Shown here: piece after piece, positions 17,853 to 27,060 of the stretch
How positions within the stretch are numbered: the stretch's first letter is position 1
Layout: every line of letters starts with the position of its first letter
From: Pseudomonas panipatensis
Lineage (GTDB): Bacteria; Pseudomonadota; Gammaproteobacteria; Pseudomonadales; Pseudomonadaceae
Assembly: GCF_900099785.1 (NCBI RefSeq)
Contig: NZ_FNDS01000003.1
Span: 1-64,000 of the forward strand
DNA: 64,000 nt
Direction of reading: 5' to 3'
Notes under the pieces: generated by a model
Database searches by the model: none
What the model saw: only the letters and a program-made list of their open reading frames with translations
Told to the model about the DNA's origin: nothing
Made by a program: the position numbers and the translations under genes

Positions 17853-18605
17853 TCAGGCGATGTCGCGGACATCGAAGAGGTAGCCTTCGCCACGCACGGT
17901 CTTGATCAGGCGGGGCGAGCGCGGGTCGTCGCCGAGTTTCTGGCGCAGGCGCGAGACCAGCAGGTCGATGCTGCGGTCGAAGGCCTCGATGGCGCGACCG
18001 CGGGCGGCGTCCAGCAGCAGCTCGCGGTTGAGCACCCGGCGGGGACGTTCGAGGAACACCCAGAGCAGGCGGAATTCGGCATTGGACAGCGGCACCACCA
18101 GGCCGTCGGGCGAGTGCAATTGGCGCAGCACGCTGTCCAGCCGCCATTGGTCGAAGCGCACCTGGGCGCGCGGTTCGCCGCCCTTGGCTTCGTCGCCGCG
18201 CACGCGGCGCAGGATGGTCTGGATGCGCGCCACCAGCTCGCGCGGCTCGAAGGGCTTGGCCATGTAGTCGTCGGCGCCCAGTTCCAGGCCGATGATGCGG
18301 TCGGCCGGCTCGCAGCGCGCGGTGAGCATGAGGATCGGGATGTCCGATTCGCTGCGCAGGTAACGGCACAGCGACAAGCCGTCCTCGCCGGGCAGCATCA
18401 GGTCGAGGACCACCACGTCGAAACTCTCCTCGGCCAGCGCCTTGCGCATTTCCTGGCCGTTGGCCACGCCGTATGCCTCGATGTTGAACCGCGCCAGGTA
18501 GCCGCAGAGCAGTTCGCGGATGGGCTCGTCGTCGTCCACCAGCAGGGCGCGGGTGGTCCAGCGTTGCGGGGCGTCGAGGGCGGCGGGGGAGGAACTGCTG
18601 TACAT
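17853..18605 (-). CDS. OmpR-family response regulator
   Basis: A 250-residue regulator with a receiver domain (acidic DDDE at about 24-27, phospho-acceptor Asp68 in VVLDLMLPGEDG, Lys in YMAKPFEPREL) and a C-terminal winged helix (RSIDLLVSRLRQKLGDD, TVRGEGYLF). It is first in the run regulator, sensor, EF-hand gene on the minus strand, divergent from kdpF. It is not KdpE, which is present separately. A GTATC-N6-GATAC palindrome lies 125-140 bases upstream. Confidence 0.9.
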   Translation of the reverse strand: MYSSSSPAALDAPQRWTTRALLVDDDEPIRELLCGYLARFNIEAYGVANGQEMRKALAEESFDVVVLDLMLPGEDGLSLCRYLRSESDIPILMLTARCEPADRIIGLELGADDYMAKPFEPRELVARIQTILRRVRGDEAKGGEPRAQVRFDQWRLDSVLRQLHSPDGLVVPLSNAEFRLLWVFLERPRRVLNRELLLDAARGRAIEAFDRSIDLLVSRLRQKLGDDPRSPRLIKTVRGEGYLFDVRDIA

Positions 18606-18729
18606 GGGGTACCTGTCACTGGTGACGCGGGTGGGGCGCGTCGGCTAAGACGGATGCTAACCCGCTGCTACACGGGCGGCCACTTTGCGCGAGGGTGACA
18701 GCTGCGGATATCGACAGAATGTCGTCAAT

Positions 18730-18745
18730 GTATCCGATTCGATAC
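18730..18745. promoter_or_regulatory. Inverted repeat between the two-component system and kdpF
   Basis: GTATCCGATTCGATAC: perfect 5-bp arms with a 6-base spacer in the 277-bp divergent region. It could serve either direction. The binding protein is unknown. Confidence 0.4.
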
Positions 18746-18772
18746 GCAGCCCGGAGGGGCGCGGCAGAGGCC

Positions 18773-18790
18773 TTTTTACGCTTTCTTTAT
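18773..18790 (+). promoter_or_regulatory. Possible KdpE box
   Basis: T-rich double motif TTTTTACG followed by CTTTCTTTAT, about 95 bases upstream of kdpF. It resembles in composition and layout the TTTATA/TTTTTACA operator bound by KdpE in E. coli. The match is loose. Confidence 0.35.
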
Positions 18791-18882
18791 GCCTGCCGTG
18801 AGGCCCGCCAATCGCATCTTTACGCCGCTGTTGCGGAAACTTTCTCCAGCGCAAGGATTCGCCTGCGTGAGGAGAAATAGAC

Positions 18883-18972
18883 ATGAGCGTTCTCGACGGA
18901 GTGTCCCTGGTGCTGGCCACGGCACTGTTCATCTATCTGCTGGTGGCGCTGCTGCGCGCCGACCGCTCGTAA
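18883..18972 (+). CDS. kdpF: Potassium-transporting ATPase subunit KdpF
   Basis: A 29-residue single-TM peptide, [20 protein letters not shown] then VALLRADRS. It has a GAGGAGA ribosome binding site and ends 10 bases before kdpA. KdpF is normally 25-30 residues and stabilises the KdpABC complex in the inner membrane. Its position at the head of kdpABC and its single hydrophobic helix make the call secure despite the small size. Confidence 0.93.
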   Translation: MSVLDGVSLVLATALFIYLLVALLRADRS

Positions 18973-18982
18973 AGGAGGGCGC

Positions 18983-20677
18983 ATGAACAGCCACGATGTC
19001 TTGCTGATCGTCGTCTTCCTCGGCCTGGTGCTGTTACCGGCGCCGTTGCTCGGGCGTTTCTACTACCAGGTCATGGAAGGGCGGCGGACCTTCCTCAGTC
19101 CTGTCCTGGCGCCGGTGGAGCGCCTGATCTACCGCGCCTGCGGCATCGATCCGAGCGTCGAGCAGAACTGGAAGACCTACAGCGCCGCCCTGCTGGTCTT
19201 CAACCTGGCCGGCCTGGCGCTGCTGTTCGCCATCCTGCTGGGGCAGGGCGCGCTGCCGCTCAACCCGCAGCACATGCCGGGCCTCGAATGGACCCTGGCG
19301 CTGAACACCGCGGTGAGCTTCGTCACCAACACCAACTGGCAGTCCTATAGCGGCGAAGCCTCGCTCAGCTACCTGAGCCAGATGCTCGGCCTGACCGTGC
19401 AGAACTTCGTCAGCCCGGCGGTCGGCCTGGCCGTGCTGGTGGTGCTGGCGCGCGGCATCGCGCGCAAGTCGACGCAGAACCTCGGCAACTTCTGGGTCGA
19501 CCTGACCCGCGCCACCCTCTACGGGCTGCTGCCGCTGTGCCTGATCCTGGCGCTGTTGCTGGTCTGGCAGGGCGTACCGCAGACCTTCAGCGACTATGTC
19601 CACGCGACCACCCTGCAGGGCGTCGACCAGGCCATTCCGCTGGGCCCGGCGGCCAGCCAGATCGCCATCAAGCAACTGGGCACCAACGGCGGCGGCTTCT
19701 TCGGCGTGAACTCGGCACACCCGTTCGAGAACCCCACGGCCTGGAGCAACCTGTTCGAGCTGGTGTCGATCATCCTGATCCCGGCGGCGCTGGTGTTCAG
19801 CTTCGGCCACTACGTCAAGGACCTGCGCCAGAGCCGCGCCATTCTGGGCTGCATGCTGCTGCTGTTCGCCATCGGCCTGGGCGTGGCGCTGTGGGCCGAG
19901 TACCAGCCCAACCCGGCGCTGGCGCACCTGCCGATCACCCAGGGCGCGCCCCTGGAAGGCAAGGAGAGCCGCTTCGGCACCACCGCCAGCGTGCTCTGGG
20001 CGGTGACCACCACGGCGGCCTCGAACGGCTCGGTGAACGCCATGCACGACAGCCTCAACCCGCTCAGCGGCCTGGTGGCGATGTTCAACATGATGCTCGG
20101 CGAGGTGATCTTCGGCGGTGTCGGCGCCGGTCTCTACGGCATGCTGCTGTTCGTCCTGATCGCGGTGTTCCTCGCCGGCCTGATGATCGGCCGCACCCCG
20201 GAGTACCTCGGCAAGAAACTGGAGGCCCGCGAAGTGCGCTTGCTGGTCGCCAGCCTGCTGGTGATGCCGGTCGGCGTGCTGGTGCTCGGCGCCATCGCCG
20301 CCAGCCTGCCGGGTCCGGCCTCGGCGGTGAGCAACCCCGGTGCCCACGGCTTCAGCCAGTTGCTCTATGCCTACACCTCGGGCGCGGCGAACAACGGCTC
20401 GGCGTTCGCCGGCTTCGGCGCCAACACGCCCTTCCACAACCTGATGCTCGCCCTGGCCATGCTCATCGGCCGCTTCGGCTACATCCTGCCGGTGCTGGCC
20501 ATCGCCGGCAGCCTGGCGATGAAGCAGCGCGTCCCGGTGGGGCCGAACAGTTTCCCCACCCACGGTTTGCTGTTCGTCGGCCTGCTCGCCGCGACCATCC
20601 TCCTGGTCGGTGGCCTGAACTTCCTGCCGACCCTGGTTCTCGGCCCGGTGGCCGATCACCTGACCCTCGGCTTCTGA
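18983..20677 (+). CDS. kdpA: Potassium-transporting ATPase subunit A (KdpA)
   Basis: A 564-residue polytopic inner-membrane subunit that forms the potassium-selective channel-like path of the KdpFABC pump. The four-fold pore-loop plan is visible in [29 protein letters not shown] and [13 protein letters not shown], which hold the selectivity-filter glycines. Length is normal. AAAGGAGGG precedes the ATG. Second gene of kdpFABC. Confidence 0.98.
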   Translation: MNSHDVLLIVVFLGLVLLPAPLLGRFYYQVMEGRRTFLSPVLAPVERLIYRACGIDPSVEQNWKTYSAALLVFNLAGLALLFAILLGQGALPLNPQHMPGLEWTLALNTAVSFVTNTNWQSYSGEASLSYLSQMLGLTVQNFVSPAVGLAVLVVLARGIARKSTQNLGNFWVDLTRATLYGLLPLCLILALLLVWQGVPQTFSDYVHATTLQGVDQAIPLGPAASQIAIKQLGTNGGGFFGVNSAHPFENPTAWSNLFELVSIILIPAALVFSFGHYVKDLRQSRAILGCMLLLFAIGLGVALWAEYQPNPALAHLPITQGAPLEGKESRFGTTASVLWAVTTTAASNGSVNAMHDSLNPLSGLVAMFNMMLGEVIFGGVGAGLYGMLLFVLIAVFLAGLMIGRTPEYLGKKLEAREVRLLVASLLVMPVGVLVLGAIAASLPGPASAVSNPGAHGFSQLLYAYTSGAANNGSAFAGFGANTPFHNLMLALAMLIGRFGYILPVLAIAGSLAMKQRVPVGPNSFPTHGLLFVGLLAATILLVGGLNFLPTLVLGPVADHLTLGF

Positions 20678-20688
20678 GGAGCCTCTAG

Positions 20689-22758
20689 ATGAATGCCAAG
20701 ACTCAGGACATGGCGCTGAACAACGTCATGACGCCCGGCGAGAAACGCCAGAGCACCCGCTTCAGTGCGCTGTGGCGGCCGGCGTTGGTGCAATCCTTCG
20801 TCAAGCTCGATCCGCGCCAATTGCAGCGCTCGCCGGTGATGCTGGTGGTCGAACTGACCGCCATCCTCACCAGCGTGCTGTGCTTCACCGGCGCGGACAG
20901 CGTGCCGCTGTATGTCGCCGTGCAGATTGCCGCCTGGCTGTGGTTCACCGTGCTCTTCGCCAACTTCGCCGAAGCCCTCGCCGAGGGCCGCGGCAAGGCC
21001 CGCGCCGACAGCCTCAAGGCCGGCACCCAGGGCTTGATGGCGCAGCGTCTGACTGTCGCCGGGACATACGAAGGCGTGCCCGCCAGCAGCCTGCGCAAGG
21101 GCGACGTGGTGCGCGTGGCGGCCGGCGAGCTGATCCCCGGCGACGGCGAGGTGATCGAAGGCGTGGCGGCGGTCAACGAAGCGGCCATCACCGGCGAATC
21201 GGCGCCGGTGATCCGCGAGTCCGGCGGCGACCGCTCGGCGGTCACCGGCAACACCCGGCTGGTCTCCGACTGGCTGCTGATCCGCATCAGCGCCAACCCC
21301 GGCGAATCGACCCTGGACCGCATGATCGCGCTGGTGGAAGGCGCCAAGCGGCAGAAGACCCCCAATGAGGTGGCGCTGGACATCCTGCTGATCGGCCTGA
21401 CGCTGATCTTCCTGCTGGTGGTGGTGACCCTCAAACCCTTTGCCCTGTTCGCCGGCGGCCACCTGCCGCTGGTGTTTCTGGTGGCGCTGCTGGTGACGCT
21501 GATCCCGACCACCATCGGCGGCCTGCTTTCGGCCATCGGCATCGCCGGCATGGACCGCCTGGTGCGCCTCAACGTGATCGCCAAGTCCGGGCGGGCGGTC
21601 GAGGCGGCGGGCGACGTGCATGTGCTGATGCTCGACAAGACCGGCACCATCACCTTCGGCAACCGCCGTTGCAGCGCCCTGCACGCCGCGCCCGGGGTGA
21701 GCCAGTTGGAGCTGGCCGAGGGCGCCTTCCTGGCCTCGCTGGCCGACGACACGCCGGAGGGCAAGTCGATCGTCGAGTTCCTGCGCGGGCAGGTGATCCT
21801 CGCCGAGCCCTCGCGCGAGCGCCTGACCCCGATCGCCTTCAGCGCCGAGACGCGCCTGTCCGGCATCGACCTCGACGGCCACGTCTACCGCAAGGGCGCG
21901 GTGGACGCCGCGCTGGCCTTCATCGGCCGCGGCCGCTACGACATGCCCGAGGCCCTGGTTCGCGAGGTCGAACGCATCGCGCAGAGCGGCGGCACTCCGC
22001 TGCTGGTGGTGGCCGACGGCAAGCTGCTGGGGGTCATCCACCTCAAGGACGTGGTCAAGCCGGGCATCCGCGAGCGTTTCGCCGAGCTGCGCCGGATGGG
22101 CATCCGCACCGTCATGGTGACTGGCGACAACCCCTTGACCGCCGCGGCCATCGCCGCCGAGGCGGGGGTCGACGACGTGATCGCCGAAGCCACCCCGGAG
22201 AAGAAACTCGCGCGCATCCGCCAGGAGCAGGGCGAAGGGCGCATGGTGGCGATGTGCGGCGACGGCGCCAACGACGCCCCGGCGCTGGCCCAGGCCGATG
22301 TCGGCATGGCGATGAACGATGGCACCCAGGCGGCACGCGAGGCGGCCAACCTGGTCGACCTGGACAGCGACCCGACCAAGCTGCTCGACGTGGTCCAGGT
22401 CGGCAAGGAACTGCTGGTGACCCGTGGCGCGCTGACCACCTTCTCGGTGGCCAACGACGTGGCCAAGTACTTCGCCATCCTCCCGGCACTGTTCGCCAGC
22501 ATCTACCCGCAGCTCGGCGTGCTCAACGTCATGCACCTGGCCAGCCCGCAGAGCGCCATCCTCTCGGCCATCGTGTTCAACGCGCTGATCATCGTCGCGC
22601 TGATCCCCCTGGCCCTGCGCGGCGTGCGGGTCAAGGCCACGGACGCCATGCACCTGCTGCGGCGCAACCTGCTGATCTACGGCGTCGGCGGGCTCATCGC
22701 GCCCTTCATCGGCATCAAGGCCATCGACCTGCTGCTGCTGGCCATGGGCCTGGCCTGA
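20689..22758 (+). CDS. kdpB: Potassium-transporting ATPase ATP-binding subunit (KdpB)
   Basis: A 689-residue P-type ATPase that powers high-affinity potassium uptake. The phosphorylated aspartate is Asp316 in [11 protein letters not shown]. The actuator loop is [10 protein letters not shown], and the hinge motifs [14 protein letters not shown] and [18 protein letters not shown] are intact. It is 11 bases after kdpA. A 115-bp gap carrying a REP-like hairpin separates it from kdpC, unusual inside a kdp operon. Confidence 0.98.
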   Translation: MNAKTQDMALNNVMTPGEKRQSTRFSALWRPALVQSFVKLDPRQLQRSPVMLVVELTAILTSVLCFTGADSVPLYVAVQIAAWLWFTVLFANFAEALAEGRGKARADSLKAGTQGLMAQRLTVAGTYEGVPASSLRKGDVVRVAAGELIPGDGEVIEGVAAVNEAAITGESAPVIRESGGDRSAVTGNTRLVSDWLLIRISANPGESTLDRMIALVEGAKRQKTPNEVALDILLIGLTLIFLLVVVTLKPFALFAGGHLPLVFLVALLVTLIPTTIGGLLSAIGIAGMDRLVRLNVIAKSGRAVEAAGDVHVLMLDKTGTITFGNRRCSALHAAPGVSQLELAEGAFLASLADDTPEGKSIVEFLRGQVILAEPSRERLTPIAFSAETRLSGIDLDGHVYRKGAVDAALAFIGRGRYDMPEALVREVERIAQSGGTPLLVVADGKLLGVIHLKDVVKPGIRERFAELRRMGIRTVMVTGDNPLTAAAIAAEAGVDDVIAEATPEKKLARIRQEQGEGRMVAMCGDGANDAPALAQADVGMAMNDGTQAAREAANLVDLDSDPTKLLDVVQVGKELLVTRGALTTFSVANDVAKYFAILPALFASIYPQLGVLNVMHLASPQSAILSAIVFNALIIVALIPLALRGVRVKATDAMHLLRRNLLIYGVGGLIAPFIGIKAIDLLLLAMGLA

Positions 22759-22790
22759 CGCGCGGCTCAGCGCGGTTGGCGTTGCGCGAA

Positions 22791-22823
22791 GCGATACCCA
22801 ACGAGCGGCAGCACGGGTATCGC
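22791..22823. repeat. REP-like hairpin between kdpB and kdpC
   Basis: GCGATACCC (22791-22799) and GGGTATCGC (22815-22823) form perfect 9-bp arms around a 15-base loop, with GC-rich flanks. It has the same core as the elements at 9.0 and 26.95 kb. It lies within the operon, where it could tune kdpC relative to kdpB. Confidence 0.75.
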
Positions 22824-22873
22824 TGCGCTCCCGCCAGCCCAGGTCCAACCTGAACGAATCGAGGAACACGACA

Positions 22874-23422
22874 ATGCTCAAGCAACTCCGTCCCGCCATC
22901 GTCTCCCTGGCCATGCTCTCGCTGCTCACCGGGGTGGCCTATCCGCTGCTGGTCACCGGCGTGGCCCAGCTGGCTTTTCCCGATCAGGCCAATGGCAGCC
23001 TGGTGCGCGACGCCAAGGGCGAGGTGCGCGGCTCGGCGCTGATCGCGCAACGCTTCGATGGCGCCCAGTGGTTCCACGAGCGCCCCTCGGCCGGCGATTT
23101 CGCCACGGTCTCCAGCAGCGCCTCCAACCTGGCGCCGGGCAACCCGGCACTGGCCGCGCGCATCGCCAAGAGCGCCGCCGACGAGGCACTGGCCGGGCAG
23201 CCGGTGCCGCAGGCCCTGGTCACCACCTCCGGCAGCGGCCTGGACCCGCAACTGCCGCCCGACGCCGCGCTGTACCAGGTCGCGCGCATCGCCAGCGCGC
23301 GCAAGCTGCCGGCGGCCGAACTGGCGCGCCTGGTCGAGGCGCACACCGAGCGGCCGCTGGTGGGGCCGGCGGTGGTCAATGTGCTGGCGCTGAACATGGC
23401 CCTGGCCGAGCCACCTCAGTAG
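22874..23422 (+). CDS. kdpC: Potassium-transporting ATPase subunit C (KdpC)
   Basis: A 182-residue subunit with one N-terminal TM helix ([20 protein letters not shown]) and a periplasmic domain with [18 protein letters not shown] and [11 protein letters not shown], all KdpC hallmarks. It assists assembly and nucleotide affinity of KdpFABC. Separated from kdpB by a REP-like element; kdpD follows after 28 bases. Confidence 0.97.
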   Translation: MLKQLRPAIVSLAMLSLLTGVAYPLLVTGVAQLAFPDQANGSLVRDAKGEVRGSALIAQRFDGAQWFHERPSAGDFATVSSSASNLAPGNPALAARIAKSAADEALAGQPVPQALVTTSGSGLDPQLPPDAALYQVARIASARKLPAAELARLVEAHTERPLVGPAVVNVLALNMALAEPPQ

Positions 23423-23450
23423 ACTTCCGCGCAGTCCATAGGAGAGCCCC

Positions 23451-26108
23451 ATGACCGATCCCAAGCGCGCCGACGCGCTGCTCGCCGATGTGGCCCGCAA
23501 CGGCCGTGGCCGCCTCAAGGTGTTCCTCGGCGCCGCGCCCGGCGTGGGCAAGACCTACGCCATGCTGCAGGCCGCCCAGGCCCAGTTGCGCCAGGGCGTC
23601 CGGGTGCGCGTCGGGATCGTCGAAACCCATGGCCGCGCGGAGACCGAGGCGCTGCTCGCCGGCCTGCCGCAACAGCCGCTGCTGCGCAGCGACTACCGTG
23701 GCATCCGCCTGGTGGAGATGGACCTCGACGGCCTGCTCGCCGAGCCGCCGCAACTGGCGCTGGTCGATGAGCTGGCGCACAGCAACGCCCCCGGCAGCCG
23801 TCACGCCAAGCGCTGGCAGGACATCCAGGAACTGCTCGCGGCCGGCATCGACGTCTACACCACGGTCAACGTCCAGCACCTGGAAAGCCTCAACGACCAG
23901 GTGCGCGACATCACGGGCGTGCAGGTGCGCGAAACGCTGCCGGACTGGGTGCTGCAGGAGGCCGACGAACTGCTGCTGGTCGACCTGCCGCCGCGCGAAC
24001 TGCTGGAACGCCTGCGCGAGGGCAAGGTGTACGTCCCGGAGCAGGCGCGCGCGGCGATCGACGCCTATTTCAGCCAGACCAACCTCACCGCGTTGCGCGA
24101 GCTGGCCATGCAGACCGCCGCCGCGCGGGTCGATGCCGACCTGGCGCACCGCTACCGCCAGCAGGGCGGCGAAGCGCCGGCGCTGCGTGGTCGGCTGCTG
24201 GTGGCGGTGGATGGCGAACGCAACGCCGAACGCCTGGTGCGCCATGCCTCGCGGGTCGCCGAGCGGCGTCACCTGCCCTGGACCCTGGTGCACGTCGACA
24301 CCGGCGGCAGCCGCGACGAGCAGACCCGCCTGTACCTGCAGAACGCCCAGCAACTGGCCGAGCGCCTCGGTGGCGAGGTCCAGCAATTGCGTGGCGGCGA
24401 GGTGGCGCGGACCCTGCTGGAACACGCCCGCGAGCGCCGCGCCAGCCTGATCCTGGTCGGGCGCTCACGGCAGCACTGGTATCGCCGGATGTTCGGCGGC
24501 GGCCTGGCGGCGCGCCTGGTGCGCCTGGGCGAGGGCCTGGAAATCAGCGTTCTCGACAGCGAGGCCGATCTGACCCCGGCCGCGCCGCGCCCGCGCGAGC
24601 ACGGGCACTGGGCCGATTACCTGCTGGCCCTGCTGGCGGCGAGCGTGGCCACCGCCCTGGCTTGGGGCGTGGCCAGCCTGATGGAGCTGCCGAACATCTC
24701 CCTGGTGTTCCTCGCCGCCGTGCTGCTGGTGGCGGTGCGCAGCAGCCTGTGGCCGGCGCTGGTCTGCGCGGTGCTGTCGTTCCTGGCCTATGACTTCCTG
24801 TTCATTCCGCCGTACTTCTCCTTCGCCATCCAGCGCGAAGAGGACGTGCTGACCCTGCTGTTCTTCCTGCTCATGGCCGCGCTCACCGGCAACCTGGCGG
24901 CCCGCCAGCGCCGCCAGTTGCAGGTGCTGCGCGATACCCAGGAGGAAACCGGGGCGCTGCTGGAGCTGTCGCGCAAGCTCACCGCCGCCACCGACCGCCA
25001 GGCGGTGATGGCCGCCGCCGGGCAGCAGTTCGCCCTGTGGCATGACCTGGACATCTGCCTGCTCGGCCAGGCGAACGGCGAATGGAAGGTGGAGGGTGGC
25101 CAGGCGGGTCGGTTCGATGAACAGGAGCGCGTCGCCGCGGCCTGGGCCTGGCAGCACGACCAACCGGCCGGCCTGGGCACCGGCACCCTGCCGTCCGGGC
25201 GCTGGTGGTGGCTGCCGCTGTCGGCGGAGGAGGGGCCGCTGGCGCTGCTCGGCGTGCGCCCGAAGGACGGCCAGGCGCTGCCCGGTCAACGCCGGCGTCT
25301 GCTCGCCGCGCTCGGCCAGCCGCTGGCCCAGGCCCTGGCTCGCGCGCGTCTGGCCGACGACCTGGAAGCGGCGCGCCTGCACGGTGAGACCGAACAACTG
25401 CGCAGTGCCTTGCTGGCTTCGGTCAGCCACGACCTGAGGACCCCGCTGACCACCATGCGCGGGGCCATCGACAGCCTGCTGGCGCTCGGCGAGGCGATTC
25501 CGCCGGCGGATCGCCGCGAACTGCTGGAAAGCACCCGCGACGAGGCCGAGCGCCTGGACCGCTACATCCAGAACCTGCTCGACATGACCCGCCTCGGCCA
25601 CGGTGGGCTGAAGCTGGCGCGCGACTGGGTGGCGCCGGGGGACATCGTCGGCAGCGCCGTGCATCGCCTGCGCGCGTTGCTCGCGCCCTACCGCATGGAA
25701 ACCCAGGTGCCGGCCGAGTTGCCGCTGCTCTACGTGCACGCCGCTCTGATCGAGCAGGCACTGGTCAACGTGCTGGAGAACGCCGCGCGCTTCTCGCCGA
25801 GCGGCGGGCGCCTGCGCGTTGAAGTCGCGCAGGTCGGCGAGGAACTGCAATTCCGCGTCAGCGACGAGGGGCCGGGGATTCCCGAAGCCGAGCGGGAGAA
25901 GATCTTCGACATGTTCTACAGCGCCGCCCGCGGCGATCGCGGCGGCCCCAGCACCGGCCTGGGCCTGGCGATCTGTCAGGGCATGGTCGGCGCCCACGGC
26001 GGGCGCATCAGTGTCGGCGAAGGCCTGGACGGCCGAGGCACCTGCCTGACCCTGCACCTGCCGCTGCAACCCCAGCCCGATCTGGAGCAGCTTGATGCCG
26101 GCAACTGA
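23451..26108 (+). CDS. kdpD: Osmosensitive potassium-sensing histidine kinase KdpD
   Basis: A full-length, 885-residue KdpD. It has an N-terminal KdpD domain with Walker A GAAPGVGKT (27-35) and a VDELAHSNAPGSRH region, a USP-like domain (about 245-365), four TM helices (about 393-490), a GAF-like region, HisKA with His660 in SVSHDLRTPL, and HATPase_c ending TGLGLAICQGM. KdpD senses low potassium or osmotic stress, phosphorylates KdpE and so induces kdpFABC. It is co-directional with kdpFABC and 28 bases after kdpC. Confidence 0.97.
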   Translation: MTDPKRADALLADVARNGRGRLKVFLGAAPGVGKTYAMLQAAQAQLRQGVRVRVGIVETHGRAETEALLAGLPQQPLLRSDYRGIRLVEMDLDGLLAEPPQLALVDELAHSNAPGSRHAKRWQDIQELLAAGIDVYTTVNVQHLESLNDQVRDITGVQVRETLPDWVLQEADELLLVDLPPRELLERLREGKVYVPEQARAAIDAYFSQTNLTALRELAMQTAAARVDADLAHRYRQQGGEAPALRGRLLVAVDGERNAERLVRHASRVAERRHLPWTLVHVDTGGSRDEQTRLYLQNAQQLAERLGGEVQQLRGGEVARTLLEHARERRASLILVGRSRQHWYRRMFGGGLAARLVRLGEGLEISVLDSEADLTPAAPRPREHGHWADYLLALLAASVATALAWGVASLMELPNISLVFLAAVLLVAVRSSLWPALVCAVLSFLAYDFLFIPPYFSFAIQREEDVLTLLFFLLMAALTGNLAARQRRQLQVLRDTQEETGALLELSRKLTAATDRQAVMAAAGQQFALWHDLDICLLGQANGEWKVEGGQAGRFDEQERVAAAWAWQHDQPAGLGTGTLPSGRWWWLPLSAEEGPLALLGVRPKDGQALPGQRRRLLAALGQPLAQALARARLADDLEAARLHGETEQLRSALLASVSHDLRTPLTTMRGAIDSLLALGEAIPPADRRELLESTRDEAERLDRYIQNLLDMTRLGHGGLKLARDWVAPGDIVGSAVHRLRALLAPYRMETQVPAELPLLYVHAALIEQALVNVLENAARFSPSGGRLRVEVAQVGEELQFRVSDEGPGIPEAEREKIFDMFYSAARGDRGGPSTGLGLAICQGMVGAHGGRISVGEGLDGRGTCLTLHLPLQPQPDLEQLDAGN

Positions 26109-26151
26109 AAGGCCGAAGCTTGGCGGTCATTCCCCCAGCCAGCCGAGCCCC

Positions 26152-26847
26152 ATGAGCACCGCCAACGCCGCCTGCATCCTGGTCATCGACGACGAGCCGC
26201 AGATTCGCAAGTTCCTCCGCATCAGCCTCAGCGCGGGCGGCTACCGGGTGGTGGAGGCCGGCAGCGGCGAAGAGGGCCTGGCCCAGGCCGCGCTGGCCCG
26301 CCCGGACCTGGTGGTGCTCGACCTCGGCCTGCCGGACAAGGACGGCCAGGCGGTGCTGCGCGAACTGCGCGAATGGTCGCAGGTGCCGGTGCTGGTGCTC
26401 TCGGTGCGTGCCGCCGAGAGCGAAAAGGTCCTGGCCCTGGACGGCGGCGCCAACGACTACGTGACCAAACCCTTCGGCATCCAGGAATTCCTCGCCCGCG
26501 TGCGCGTGCTGCTGCGCCAGGGCAATGCCGGGGAGAGCCAGGCGTCGAGCGTCAGCGTCGGCCCGCTGAGCCTGGACTTCGCCTACCGCCGGGTGCTGCT
26601 GGACGGCGCCGAGGTGGCGCTGACGCGCAAGGAGTACGCGGTGCTGGCCATGCTCGCCCGCCACCTCGGCCGGGTGGTGACCCAGCAGCAACTGCTCAAG
26701 GACATCTGGGGCCCGACCCACGCCGAAGACACCCACTACCTGCGCGTGGTCGTCGGCCACCTGCGGCAGAAGCTCGCCGACGACCCGGCCAACCCGCGCT
26801 TCATCGTCACCGAAGCCGGAGTGGGATATCGCTTGCGGGAGAGCTGA
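26152..26847 (+). CDS. kdpE: Response regulator KdpE
   Basis: A 231-residue OmpR-family regulator. The receiver has Asp57 in VVLDLGLPDKDG and Lys in YVTKPFGIQEF. The C-terminal winged helix contains RVVTQQQLLKDIWGP, HYLRVVVGHLRQKL and EAGVGYRL, a KdpE pattern. The ATG at 26152 gives the standard KdpE length; an upstream in-frame TTG inside kdpD would add 20 unconserved residues. It activates kdpFABC when phosphorylated by KdpD. Confidence 0.95.
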   Translation: MSTANAACILVIDDEPQIRKFLRISLSAGGYRVVEAGSGEEGLAQAALARPDLVVLDLGLPDKDGQAVLRELREWSQVPVLVLSVRAAESEKVLALDGGANDYVTKPFGIQEFLARVRVLLRQGNAGESQASSVSVGPLSLDFAYRRVLLDGAEVALTRKEYAVLAMLARHLGRVVTQQQLLKDIWGPTHAEDTHYLRVVVGHLRQKLADDPANPRFIVTEAGVGYRLRES

Positions 26848-26928
26848 GGGGCATCATCCGCCCTTGGCGGCGTCGGTGGATCGAGCGTGCCGCTTTATCT
26901 GCCCCAGGGGCTTCTGCGCGGCAGGCGC

Positions 26929-27028
26929 GGCGCAGGATGGTATGGCGCGCAGCGATACCCAGGGGGCGGCCAACGATGGGTATCGCGTTGCGCGCTCGAC
27001 CCATCCTTCGGCTGCGGCGCAGGATGGT
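26929..27028. repeat. Compound REP-type element after kdpE
   Basis: The central hairpin has GCGCGC plus GCGATACCCA (26945-26961) pairing with TGGGTATCGC plus GCGCGC (26977-26995). It is flanked by two direct copies of GGCGCAGGATGGT (26929 and 27016), with ACCCATCC between them. This fits a pair of REP units. It fills the 213-bp space between kdpE and the convergent patatin gene and may help end transcription. Confidence 0.75.
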
Positions 27029-27060
27029 CTCTGCGATTTGGCGGCGCGGCCATGCCGGGC

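Noticed and set aside
19034..22929. Very long open frames antisense to kdpA and kdpB (541 and 757 codons)
   Set aside because: They follow from high GC and third-position bias; the translations are low-complexity, rich in His/Gln/Arg/Asp, with no domains, while the sense genes are unmistakable.
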